From a bacterium (GTDB lineage: Bacteria; SZUA-182; DTGQ01): a stretch of 64,000 nt of DNA. The translations under genes and the position numbers were made by a program. This document shows positions 1-7,691 of this stretch, in pieces. Under the pieces are notes generated by a model, which made no database searches, was not told where the DNA came from, and was given only the letters and a program-made list of their open reading frames with translations. The number at the start of each line of letters is the position of its first letter. Within the stretch, counting starts at the first letter, position 1. The stretch is taken from assembly GCA_040755755.1 (NCBI GenBank), contig JBFLZW010000050.1, positions 34,112-98,111 on the forward strand, in the 5' to 3' direction.

Positions 1-1
1 A

Positions 2-292
2 GCGGAGTACAGCCGAGCACGCCACGATATCGGTAAAGATGACCGCCTGACGCATCAGCGGCTTATCGGCACAGCCAATCTGGAATGGGATTTTCACCCG
101 GCCACACCCTATGTCCGGGTCGGCGCGCTCTATGCAACCCTTGATGCTTCAGGGTGGCCAGATGAGGATCAGACTTCAGCCCTGTTTATCGGCGGCCTTC
201 GGTTCTCCCTGACACAAGGCTTGAGCCTGGGAGCGGAATTCAATATCAGCCAGGATATCGGCTTTGGGGGTACGATAGGTTATATTTTTTAG
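2..292 (+). CDS. C-terminal end of an outer-membrane beta-barrel protein (partial)
   Basis: An open frame enters from the left edge and stops at TAG 290-292, giving about 96 residues. The translated end alternates hydrophobic and polar residues (YVRVGALYATL, ALFIGGLRFSL, LSLGAEFNI, GFGGTIGYIF) and finishes with a terminal Phe, the usual signature of a porin-like barrel recognised by the BAM complex. The protein therefore probably sits in the outer membrane, but the N-terminus is outside the window and the family cannot be named. It converges on the antiporter gene, leaving 25 bp between the two stops. Confidence 0.6.
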   Translation, partial: AEYSRARHDIGKDDRLTHQRLIGTANLEWDFHPATPYVRVGALYATLDASGWPDEDQTSALFIGGLRFSLTQGLSLGAEFNISQDIGFGGTIGYIF

Positions 293-317
293 GAGAAAAT
301 CTTAGCCAAATGGCCCG

Positions 318-1550
318 CTACCTCTGGTCAAGGGAAGGATGGGCCACAGATTCTTTCATATCTCGGCCATCTTCTCCGGAAGCAGTAATGGCATACTTTG
401 TGCCTATTGGCCCGAAAATTTCATTAAAAGTTACTGAGGCCAGGACCAGGGCAGTAATCAAAGGTGCAAGCTGAGGATACTGCCCTCCGATGACCAGCAC
501 CAGGGCAATAGCTACTCCGGCCTGGGGCAGCATGGCAAAGCCCAGATATTTGGCCACCGATTCCGGAACATGGCTCGCTCTCCCTCCCGCATAGGTCCCT
601 GCCACCTTGCCTATAGCGCGGGCTATGACGAATGCCATGGCAGCAGGCCAGTTTTGGAGAAGAATGGACAGGTTTAATGTTGCTCCGGCCAGAGTAAAAA
701 AACATATCAGGATAGGCAGCTCTACGTCTTCCAGAAGAGTCGAAATATGGGGTCTCCTGCTGAAATTGGTCAGAACATAACCATAGCTCATGTTTAAGAG
801 AAGACTGGAGAGCCCGAAGAGCTCTCCTATCTCTCCGGCTAAAAAGGCACACCCCAGGAGTATCACCACAATCTCATGTTTTTCCTTGACTGTCTGCAGA
901 ATACCAATAACCAGGAACCCCAGCAGGAGCCCAATAGTTATCGATCCGCAGATTTCCCACAGAGGTTTTCTGATAACCTGCATCCAGGAGAAATTGTGAG
1001 AGCTGCCATTGAGCAATATTCCGGATACAGCCAGACAGAGGGAAAATAAAACGATGCATACAGCATCATCAAGAGCCACAATTGCCATTAAGGTATCGGT
1101 AAGGGGGCCGTGGGCCTTACATTCGTGAATTACAGCTACTGTGGCCGCAGGTGCAGTTGCAGAACCGATAGCCCCAAGGAGAAGCGCGCTATGGAGTGGT
1201 ATCCTCAGCAGCAGATGCATAACCAGAGTGACAATGAAAAACGCTCCGGCTACCTGGGTAAAAGTAATAACAACCACGGATTTTCCCAGTCTCCGGAGTT
1301 TTTTGTTATTCAAATCCGAGCCAATAATCAGGGCGACCATGCTGAGGCCGAGGACCTCGATGAATCTCAACTGGTGAACCATTGGCGTATGGATAATCTT
1401 CAGGGCCAAACCCAGAAGGATGCCGCACAGAACATAGCCGGTTATTGCAGGAAGCTTTAACCTGTTGACAACCTTTCCTGCCAGGAAACCTCCCAGAAGC
1501 AGAAAACCAAGGATGATAATCTGATTTTCCTTGAGCGGGTGTGCCATCAC
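318..1550 (-). CDS. Cation:proton antiporter (CPA2/KefB-like membrane domain)
   Basis: About 410 residues, almost entirely hydrophobic, with roughly 11-12 predicted membrane helices. This is the size and layout of the Na+/H+ exchanger membrane domain without a C-terminal TrkA-N regulatory domain. The segment LLGAIGSATAPAATVAVIHE and the following helix ending in LDDAVCIVL are typical of the unwound ion-binding helices of CPA2 exchangers, with two adjacent acidic residues available for ion and proton exchange. It likely exchanges Na+ or K+ for H+ across the inner membrane. The frame opens with GTG at 1550 directly followed by ATG at 1547; either may be used. It lies 69 bp downstream of the DUF362 gene in the same orientation. 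Ion specificity cannot be read from the sequence. Confidence 0.85.
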   Translation of the reverse strand: MMAHPLKENQIIILGFLLLGGFLAGKVVNRLKLPAITGYVLCGILLGLALKIIHTPMVHQLRFIEVLGLSMVALIIGSDLNNKKLRRLGKSVVVITFTQVAGAFFIVTLVMHLLLRIPLHSALLLGAIGSATAPAATVAVIHECKAHGPLTDTLMAIVALDDAVCIVLFSLCLAVSGILLNGSSHNFSWMQVIRKPLWEICGSITIGLLLGFLVIGILQTVKEKHEIVVILLGCAFLAGEIGELFGLSSLLLNMSYGYVLTNFSRRPHISTLLEDVELPILICFFTLAGATLNLSILLQNWPAAMAFVIARAIGKVAGTYAGGRASHVPESVAKYLGFAMLPQAGVAIALVLVIGGQYPQLAPLITALVLASVTFNEIFGPIGTKYAITASGEDGRDMKESVAHPSLDQR

Positions 1551-1619
1551 TTCTCAGGATAACCTTTTTTAAGCTTGGACATTATTCCAGTTGTATCGGT
1601 CGCCTGGGTATCTTTTCCA

Positions 1620-2822
1620 TTACCGATTTCGGTCTTTCTCTTCCTCTTCCTGCAACCGAAGCAGGATACTTGAAGCAATCGGGGGGCATCCGGGAACGTA
1701 TATCCCCTTATCCTTATGGCTGGCTGTGCAGTTGCCGATAAGGACCACTCCCGGCGGCGGGTCCTTAAGCTCCTTGCCGATCCCCAGGATCAGTTTTCCG
1801 TCCTGAAACAGCGATGCCGGAACCTGGGAGAGATACCGCCGGAGAAAGAGCAGGGTTGTAGACAGGCAGGCGCTGCACGAGTTGCAGTCATGAACCACAA
1901 CATTGGGGTATTGAATCGATATCTTTTTCGGCGGAGGAGCAAAGGATTGCCGGAAGTGGTGATAGTCCGGCGGCAGGATATGCATCCCGGCAAGGTCGAT
2001 CGTCCCTGTTCCCCGCTCGGCAGCCATGCGAAGGTGGGGAATCGAGGCTGGTTCAAAGCCCATGAGGAAGGCGGCTACGGCGTCGGCAGCCAGGCAATCC
2101 TGGCTGGCTACGACCAGTCCTGCTTTTTTGGGGTCCCCCTCGCTGGGCCCCAGTCCTTCGAGGCCGATCGTGCCGTCGATCAACGCCAGATCAGGCCGCA
2201 GGACTTCGGCCATATCCGCAATAGCCACATCCAGGGCTTTCCCCTGGCCTGCGGGCAGGGCGGGGTATTCCAATTGATGCAGCCTTGCCTTTTCCCGTCT
2301 CCAGAGGACCCCCTTCATGTTTTTGATGCTCAGGCTGACGCCGGTATGCATATGGGTTTTCATGACCGGGATGGAAACCAGATAATCCACCTCCCGGACC
2401 GGGCCGCATACCCGAAGGCTGTGCAGCAGCTTTCCCTGGGGGACCGGCAATTCGAAGGGTGAGCCTTCATCGAGGTCAATCAGACAAACCCCTTTGCTGC
2501 GGGCAATGTCCGCCATTTCGGCTTTCTCCAGGGCATCGAGGGCACGGACACCCAGAATCGGGCTTTCCCCCAGAAGGATTTGTGCCGGTGCCTGTTTCCG
2601 GAAAAAGTCGATGGCGGCGGCCACAACCAGGGGATGCGTGGTCACTCCGGACCGTGCAGGCACCAGGCGTCCGGCATTCGGCTTCAGCAGGATCCTTTTA
2701 CCCGCAAGGGAAGGCAGGTTCAGCGATTCAAGGGCCTTCCAGGCATTATCATAGGGATCATCCCCTCTGGTTACGATGACCAGGGGAGACGATCCTGGCG
2801 AAGAGATTTTTTTCTTGTGCAT
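1620..2822 (-). CDS. DUF362 domain-containing protein
   Basis: 400 residues matching the DUF362 family: the N-terminal half has KRILLKPNAG, and the centre has VSIPVMKTHMHTGVSLSIKNMKG, which are hallmark segments. The C-terminal third carries cysteines in HDCNSCSAC, GNC and PGCPP, suggesting a metal or Fe-S site, although this is not a standard ferredoxin (CxxCxxCxxxC) motif. DUF362 proteins have no settled biochemical role. The gene starts 34 bp after the pheA stop and is followed by the antiporter, so the three are probably co-transcribed. No signal peptide is visible, so the product is probably cytoplasmic. Family assignment is firm; function is unknown. Confidence 0.8.
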   Translation of the reverse strand: MHKKKISSPGSSPLVIVTRGDDPYDNAWKALESLNLPSLAGKRILLKPNAGRLVPARSGVTTHPLVVAAAIDFFRKQAPAQILLGESPILGVRALDALEKAEMADIARSKGVCLIDLDEGSPFELPVPQGKLLHSLRVCGPVREVDYLVSIPVMKTHMHTGVSLSIKNMKGVLWRREKARLHQLEYPALPAGQGKALDVAIADMAEVLRPDLALIDGTIGLEGLGPSEGDPKKAGLVVASQDCLAADAVAAFLMGFEPASIPHLRMAAERGTGTIDLAGMHILPPDYHHFRQSFAPPPKKISIQYPNVVVHDCNSCSACLSTTLLFLRRYLSQVPASLFQDGKLILGIGKELKDPPPGVVLIGNCTASHKDKGIYVPGCPPIASSILLRLQEEEEKDRNR

Positions 2823-2856
2823 GGTACCTGCATTTTACCTTAAGAATGGGCTTTTG

Positions 2857-3669
2857 TCAGCACATCTTGGGGTAGGAACCAAGGATTTTCAAAAAAGCGG
2901 CCTTTGCCTCGATCTTTTGCAGGGCTTCGGTCAGGGGTGGATCTTCCCTGTGCCCTTCACAGTCGATATAAAAAAGATAGTCGCCAAGCTTTCCGGATGG
3001 GCGGGATTCAATCTTGTTCAGGTTGATATTCCGGACCTTGAACTCTTCGAGCATTTCGCACAAAATGCCCGGACGGTCGGCCACCGGGTAAATCACCAGA
3101 CTGGTTTTATCCCTGCCGCTACTTTGTTTTGAATCCTCCTCGCTGATGACCACGAAGCGGGTTACATTGAACTTGCTGTCCTGAATGTTTTTCACCAGCA
3201 GGTTCAGGTTGTATATCTGGGCGGCAATGGCCGGGACGATAGCAGCATATTCGGGGCCGGTCTGCTGGGCCAGCATTTCCGCCGATTTGGCATTGCTGCT
3301 GGTTTCGATGATTTCCGCTCCCGAAAGCCGGGTCCGCAGGAATGTTTTGCACTGGGCATGGGTCTGGGGATGAGCGTAGATGACCCTGATCTTATTGATT
3401 CCCCCCTGACCAGCCAGGTTGTGCTTAATGGGAAGTACCGTCTCCGCCTTGATATGCAGGTTAAAGTGAAGAAAAGCATCCAGGGTAAAGCCCACGGACC
3501 CGGTGATCGAGTTCTCGATGGGAACCATGCCCAAATCCCCTTCTCCGCAAGCCGTTCCCTCGAAAACATCCCATACCGTAGGCTTGAAGACGATTTCAGC
3601 CTGCTGCTGGTATCCGGTCACTGCCTCATGGCTGAATGTACCCTTTGGACCAAGGGTAATAATCCGCAT
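2857..3669 (-). CDS. pheA: Prephenate dehydratase
   Basis: Converts prephenate to phenylpyruvate in phenylalanine synthesis. From the chosen start the protein has 270 residues. It begins RIITLGPKGTFSHEAV, carries MVPIENSITGSV in the catalytic domain and NVTRFVVIS at its end, and then a C-terminal ACT domain (SLVIYPVADRPGILCEML, NKIESRPSG) for feedback by phenylalanine. There is no chorismate mutase domain, so it is the monofunctional form. ATG 3669 is chosen because AGGAAGGAAG lies just upstream and the family starts here; a longer open frame to 3750 reads through A/G-rich leader. A sigma70-like promoter lies about 140 bp upstream. It is first in a group with the DUF362 gene. Confidence 0.93.
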   Translation of the reverse strand: MRIITLGPKGTFSHEAVTGYQQQAEIVFKPTVWDVFEGTACGEGDLGMVPIENSITGSVGFTLDAFLHFNLHIKAETVLPIKHNLAGQGGINKIRVIYAHPQTHAQCKTFLRTRLSGAEIIETSSNAKSAEMLAQQTGPEYAAIVPAIAAQIYNLNLLVKNIQDSKFNVTRFVVISEEDSKQSSGRDKTSLVIYPVADRPGILCEMLEEFKVRNINLNKIESRPSGKLGDYLFYIDCEGHREDPPLTEALQKIEAKAAFLKILGSYPKMC

Positions 3670-3806
3670 CCTTCCTTCCTCCGTTCGTTTGGGTTTGCTG
3701 ATGTCCTTATGAAAGAGAAAAAGAAACCACAGAGACACAGAGAGAGGCACAGAGGGGGAAATGCAATGCGGACTCTGTACCGTGAATGTCTTGCGTGGTT
3801 GCTCTT

Positions 3807-3836
3807 ATTGTAATAGAGATTGTCTTTGCGAGTCAA
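3807..3836 (-). promoter_or_regulatory. Sigma70-like promoter for pheA
   Basis: On the minus strand TTGACT (3831-3836) is followed after 18 bp by TACAAT (3807-3812). The match to both hexamers is good and it faces pheA with a leader of about 130 nt. The leader contains an A/G-rich stretch (ACCACAGAGACACAGAGA type, 3720-3760) of the kind seen as a dispersed repeat in environmental genomes. Confidence 0.5.
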
Positions 3837-3842
3837 ATTAAA

Positions 3843-3871
3843 ACGCCTCATATGAGGTCAATAAGGCGTTC
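3843..3871. promoter_or_regulatory. Inverted repeat with internal palindrome upstream of the pheA promoter
   Basis: AACGCCT (3843-3849) pairs with AGGCGTT (3865-3871), and overlapping it CCTCATATGAGG (3847-3858) is a perfect 12 bp palindrome. On the minus strand the stem is followed by TTTTAATTT, so it could end a transcript arriving from the right or act as an operator next to the promoter. The two roles cannot be separated by reading. Confidence 0.35.
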
Positions 3872-4075
3872 TGAGTTAAAAAGTGTTATAATAAAAGGGT
3901 AGAAGGCGGAAGAGATTTGCATGTTTAGGCTTCGCTACCATGCTCCAACACTCTAACACAGCAGGACTACCAGCCTGCACAGCCTCAACAACCTGAGTAG
4001 TAACGATTTATGAAGCGTCAATGATGGCGATGACTACTCGGTCTCTGTCCATCATTTCAAGAAGGAGATACAGCA

Positions 4076-4173
4076 ATGATAGCCTGCTGTGGACTGGATT
4101 GTTTCAAATGTGAAGGATACCTTGGCTACTCAAGCAGATAGTAACGCTCAGCGAACGGAAGTGGCCAACGTCC
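4076..4173 (+). pseudogene. DUF3795 gene remnant, frameshifted and truncated
   Basis: ATG 4076 follows a strong GAAGGAGAT site and encodes MIACCGLDCFKCEGYL, the Cys-rich start of DUF3795 proteins. That frame ends at TAG 4139. The family sequence continues in another frame (LATQADSNAQRTEVAN, about 4122-4170), so a single-base shift lies near 4120. The reading then runs into the start of the glycosylase gene, so the rest of the DUF3795 domain is missing. Only the first ~35 residues of a normally ~100-150 residue protein remain. Confidence 0.6.
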
Positions 4174-4908
4174 ATGAATCAGAACCAGAACCAGAATCAA
4201 TACCTGCTGCCGATATATTCATTTCTTCTCAAGGAGTACGGCCAGCAAGGGTGGTGGCCCCTGCTTGGCTGTGATGGATGTAAGCCAGCCAAAAGGGGGT
4301 CAGTCTCCGGCTACCATCCGGGGGATTATGACCTGCCCAGGACCCGCAACCAGGTCTTTGAGGTCTGCCTTGGGGCTATTCTTACGCAAAATACCGGATG
4401 GCCGCAGGTGGAGATGGCCTTACGGAGACTCCAGGAAAGAAACTGCCTCGATCCGGAGCGGATACGTGCAGTGGATACCGAAGTCTTGAAAGATGCTATC
4501 CGTCCGGCCGGTTATTTCAACCAGAAAGCCAAAAAAGTTAAAATCTTTACTGAGTATTTTCTTGGCCTTGGCCAGGACCAGATCCCTGGCAGGGATGAGC
4601 TTTTGTCCCTCTGGGGTATTGGCCCGGAAACTGCCGACTCAATGCTTCTGTATGCCTTTCGGGTGCCAACATTCGTTATAGATGCTTATACCCGGAGGAT
4701 ACTGATCCGCCTGGGAATAGCGGATGAAAAGAGCAGCTACGATGATCTCAAGAGTCTCTTCGAACAAAGCCTGCCTGAAGATTTCATTCTTTATCAGGAA
4801 TATCATGCCTTACTTGTCGAGCATGCCAAAAGGTTTTATCCGAAGAGAACAGGCACTGAGCTTTGCCCACTTACGCAGATGCTGGGAAATCGAGTGCCGG
4901 GAGGCTGA
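4174..4908 (+). CDS. HhH-GPD DNA glycosylase, 3-methyladenine (MagIII-like) type
   Basis: 244 residues with the endonuclease III fold. QVFEVCLGAILTQNTGW opens the domain, LWGIGPETADSMLLYAF is the helix-hairpin-helix and FVIDAYTRRIL holds the catalytic aspartate. The position occupied by the lyase Lys in endonuclease III (GxGxKTA) is Glu here (GIGPETA), as in monofunctional MagIII-type glycosylases, so it should excise alkylated bases without cutting the strand. The C-terminus has a single Cys in place of the four that hold the 4Fe-4S cluster. The start is unusual: NQNQNQNQ encoded by a short tandem repeat, apparently at the scar where a DUF3795 gene was cut. Residue 1 is uncertain; the conserved domain starts near residue 58. 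Confidence 0.8.
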   Translation: MNQNQNQNQYLLPIYSFLLKEYGQQGWWPLLGCDGCKPAKRGSVSGYHPGDYDLPRTRNQVFEVCLGAILTQNTGWPQVEMALRRLQERNCLDPERIRAVDTEVLKDAIRPAGYFNQKAKKVKIFTEYFLGLGQDQIPGRDELLSLWGIGPETADSMLLYAFRVPTFVIDAYTRRILIRLGIADEKSSYDDLKSLFEQSLPEDFILYQEYHALLVEHAKRFYPKRTGTELCPLTQMLGNRVPGG

Positions 4909-5420
4909 TATCACACTGCGCAGTAAATTCGCGGCCAATTATAGGATCAGCAAACAGATCGCGTTTGATATATGGTTTTATTTCCAGGAATTATCAATGT
5001 TTTAAAAAAAAATGGGTGACAGATTCAATTCAATGTTATATAACTATATATAAAGCCAATAAAAATTGTAGAGCTGATTCTATTATTATGGCGAAGCTTT
5101 CACGCTCGTCATTACGAGCGATAAATCCCCGGCAGGCAGCGACTTTTCCCCGTTCATCCGCTCCTGGTAGTCCAGATCATGGTTGTGCAGGTGTCACAGC
5201 GAAATGGTTGGTTATTCTCTACTCCTCTTTTAAGGCAGAGCACCATGCCCGTCAGGGGATCGCTTTTTCCTCATCATAATAAATAATGGTGGGGCATGTG
5301 AGCCCCACTCTGCAATTGCTCCGAGATTCATCATATTCGTTCAATCAACCAGGAGTGGGATATGCGGCTATTATAATAACTTTCTGATTCTGTATTTGAT
5401 GCCTCTTGAAGGGAAGTGTT
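4909..5420. other. Intergenic region, no gene recognised; one hairpin
   Basis: About 510 bp between the glycosylase and the kinase. It contains a compact hairpin GTGGGGC (5289-5295) / GCCCCAC (5302-5308) with a six-base loop and no T-run after it. No protein family is recognisable in any frame. Confidence 0.5.
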
Positions 5421-7547
5421 ATGCAGGAAAGAGATTTGGATCATACAATCGAGGCCCTGCAGCAGCAGATAGCCCAAGTGCATCGGTGCGCTGCTGAAGA
5501 TTCAGGTCAGCTGGCAGACATGATGGCCGAAACTCTCCAGGGATTAGTGAACATCGTGGGAGAGTTACGTGCTGCTCAAGAGAATTTGCGTCAGTGGAAG
5601 GATGAATTGTCTGCTGCCCGCAGGGAGGTGGAAGCATCGCATCGGCGGTACCAGAGCCTTTTTGAATCCATTCCGCACGGGTGTCTGATGACGGACAGCG
5701 CCGGTATAATCAAAGAAGCCAATCAAACCGCTCTGGACCTGTTTTCTACCGAACGGGAATGTCTGATTGGCAAGCCACTGCTTGACCTTATAACTGCGAA
5801 AAGCTGCCATCAGGCTTTTGGCGGTAACCGGGTGCCTGACCTTGAAAAGGTGCATAAAGCCCAGGACTTTAAAGTACGTCTGAAGCCATTGGGCAGACCC
5901 GACTTCCCGGCAGTGATCAGGGCGGTGGCTTTGCCTTCCGCTCAGAGCGGGGCGCCTGACGACCTGTGCTGGCTGATCCGCAGCCTTGCAGAGGGCAGAC
6001 GGATAGATGAAGGACGTCGGGCACGGGAAGAGCTTTATTATAACTTTTTCGAGGAGGACTTAACCGGTGAATTCATCTCTACACCGGATGGTCAGATTCT
6101 GGCCTGTAATCCGGCTTTTGCCCGCATCTTTGGTTTTGCCTCGGTCGAAGAGGCCATGAGCTGCAATCTCGATACCCTGTATCCGAATCACCAGGCACGT
6201 GAGGCTTACCTGGAATTGATCCGGAAAGAAAAGAAAATTGAATGCCATGAAACGGAGCTTCGCCGCCGGGACGGCCAGCCGGTCCAGCTTATTGAAAAAG
6301 CCCTGGGCACTTTTGATGATCAGGGCAGGCTGGTTGAAATACAAGGGTATGTTTTTGATATCACCGATCGCAAACTCCTCGAAGAGCAGCTTCGCCAGTC
6401 GCAGAAGATGGAAGCGGTCAGGAGGCTGGCTAACCGCGTAGCTCACGACTTCAACAATCTCCTGGTGGGCGTTAAAGGCTACAGCGAGCTTTTACTCTAT
6501 CACATCGATAGTCAGGATCCTTTGCGTAAAGATATTGAAGAAATCAGAAAAGCCGGTGAGCTGGCAGCCGCATTGACTCATAAGCTCCTGACTTTCAGCC
6601 GAAAGACAACCTCTCAGCACCCGGTGGTGATCGATCTCAAGGCAGCAGTGGCCAGCCTGGATGGGAAACTCCGCACCCTTATCAGCGAGGGAATCGACTT
6701 GACCTATATCTGTGATCCGGGTCCCAGCCTGATAAAAGCCGATCCCGGCCAGATCGGGCAGGTTCTCACCAACCTGATAACCAATGCCCGCGAGGCCATG
6801 CCGCAGGGCGGCAAGATCACCGTTACCATAGCCAATGTCCATCTGGACGAAAGCTACGCCCGTCAGCACGTCGGTGTCCAGGCAGGTCCCTACGTGATGC
6901 TGGCAGTGGCTGACAGCGGAATCGGCATGGACGAGGAAACCCTGTCCCATGTTTTTGAACCCTTCTATACTACCAAAAAGCAGGGTAAAGAGAGGGGGCT
7001 TGGCCTGGCAACAGTTTATGGGATTATTGAACAGTGCGGTGGCCACATCTCCATCTCCAGCCGGCTGGCAGAAGGCACAACCATCAAAATCTATCTGCCG
7101 GTGATTCAGGAGTCCAAAACCTGCAGAACGGGTACCGGCGGCCTGGCCGGACTGGGACAGCAGGCAGCCAGAAAAGGCATGGAAACACTTCTCCTGGTAG
7201 AGGACGAAGAATCGGTCCGGACGGCGATAGGCATGATTCTCAGGAAATTCGGCTACACCGTGCTGGAGGCGCACCAGGGAGAGGAAGCTATGATAATCTG
7301 TGAGCAATATCAGGGCCCGATCCACTTGATGCTGACTGATATGGTAATGCCACGAATGAGTGGCCTGGACCTGGCCAGGCGTCTGAGACCGTATCGTCCC
7401 GAGATGAAGGTGATCTTTATGTCGGGTAACCTGGGTGTCATCTATGATCAGCAGAACTCTTCGGAACCAAACCTGAACCTGCTTTCAAAGCCTTTTGTCC
7501 TGGGCGATCTGGTGCACAGAGTGCGCCAGGTGCTGGATGAAAAATGA
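5421..7547 (+). CDS. Cytoplasmic hybrid sensor histidine kinase (PAS-PAS-HisKA-HATPase-REC)
   Basis: 708 residues from ATG 5421, which has AAGGGAAG six bases upstream; the frame also opens at TTG 5406. Domains in order: an N-terminal helical/coiled-coil stretch (residues ~1-75), PAS 1 (~80-195), PAS 2 (~210-325, ending IQGYVFDITDRKLLEEQLRQ), HisKA with phospho-acceptor His342 in VAHDFNNLL, and HATPase_c with the N box (NLITNAREAM), G1 (VADSGIGM) and G2 (GLGLATVYGII). Last is a receiver with the acidic pair in VEDEESV and phospho-acceptor Asp640 in LTDMVMPRMSG. There are no membrane helices, so it senses a cytoplasmic signal through the PAS domains. The VAHDFNN box is typical of hybrid kinases whose receiver modulates the kinase. 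No partner regulator is adjacent; a stand-alone receiver protein lies at 31.4 kb. Confidence 0.92.
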   Translation: MQERDLDHTIEALQQQIAQVHRCAAEDSGQLADMMAETLQGLVNIVGELRAAQENLRQWKDELSAARREVEASHRRYQSLFESIPHGCLMTDSAGIIKEANQTALDLFSTERECLIGKPLLDLITAKSCHQAFGGNRVPDLEKVHKAQDFKVRLKPLGRPDFPAVIRAVALPSAQSGAPDDLCWLIRSLAEGRRIDEGRRAREELYYNFFEEDLTGEFISTPDGQILACNPAFARIFGFASVEEAMSCNLDTLYPNHQAREAYLELIRKEKKIECHETELRRRDGQPVQLIEKALGTFDDQGRLVEIQGYVFDITDRKLLEEQLRQSQKMEAVRRLANRVAHDFNNLLVGVKGYSELLLYHIDSQDPLRKDIEEIRKAGELAAALTHKLLTFSRKTTSQHPVVIDLKAAVASLDGKLRTLISEGIDLTYICDPGPSLIKADPGQIGQVLTNLITNAREAMPQGGKITVTIANVHLDESYARQHVGVQAGPYVMLAVADSGIGMDEETLSHVFEPFYTTKKQGKERGLGLATVYGIIEQCGGHISISSRLAEGTTIKIYLPVIQESKTCRTGTGGLAGLGQQAARKGMETLLLVEDEESVRTAIGMILRKFGYTVLEAHQGEEAMIICEQYQGPIHLMLTDMVMPRMSGLDLARRLRPYRPEMKVIFMSGNLGVIYDQQNSSEPNLNLLSKPFVLGDLVHRVRQVLDEK

Positions 7548-7691
7548 TCGGGGGCAGAGAAGAAATAAAACAACCTTCTTCTTTACCATTGATATTATTC
7601 CTGGTCTGAGAAGAACCATCTGCCACCGTTATCCTCCATTCCTGGATGTCTTCCTTGCCATTAATGACCTTCTGGCAACGACCGCTGTCTC

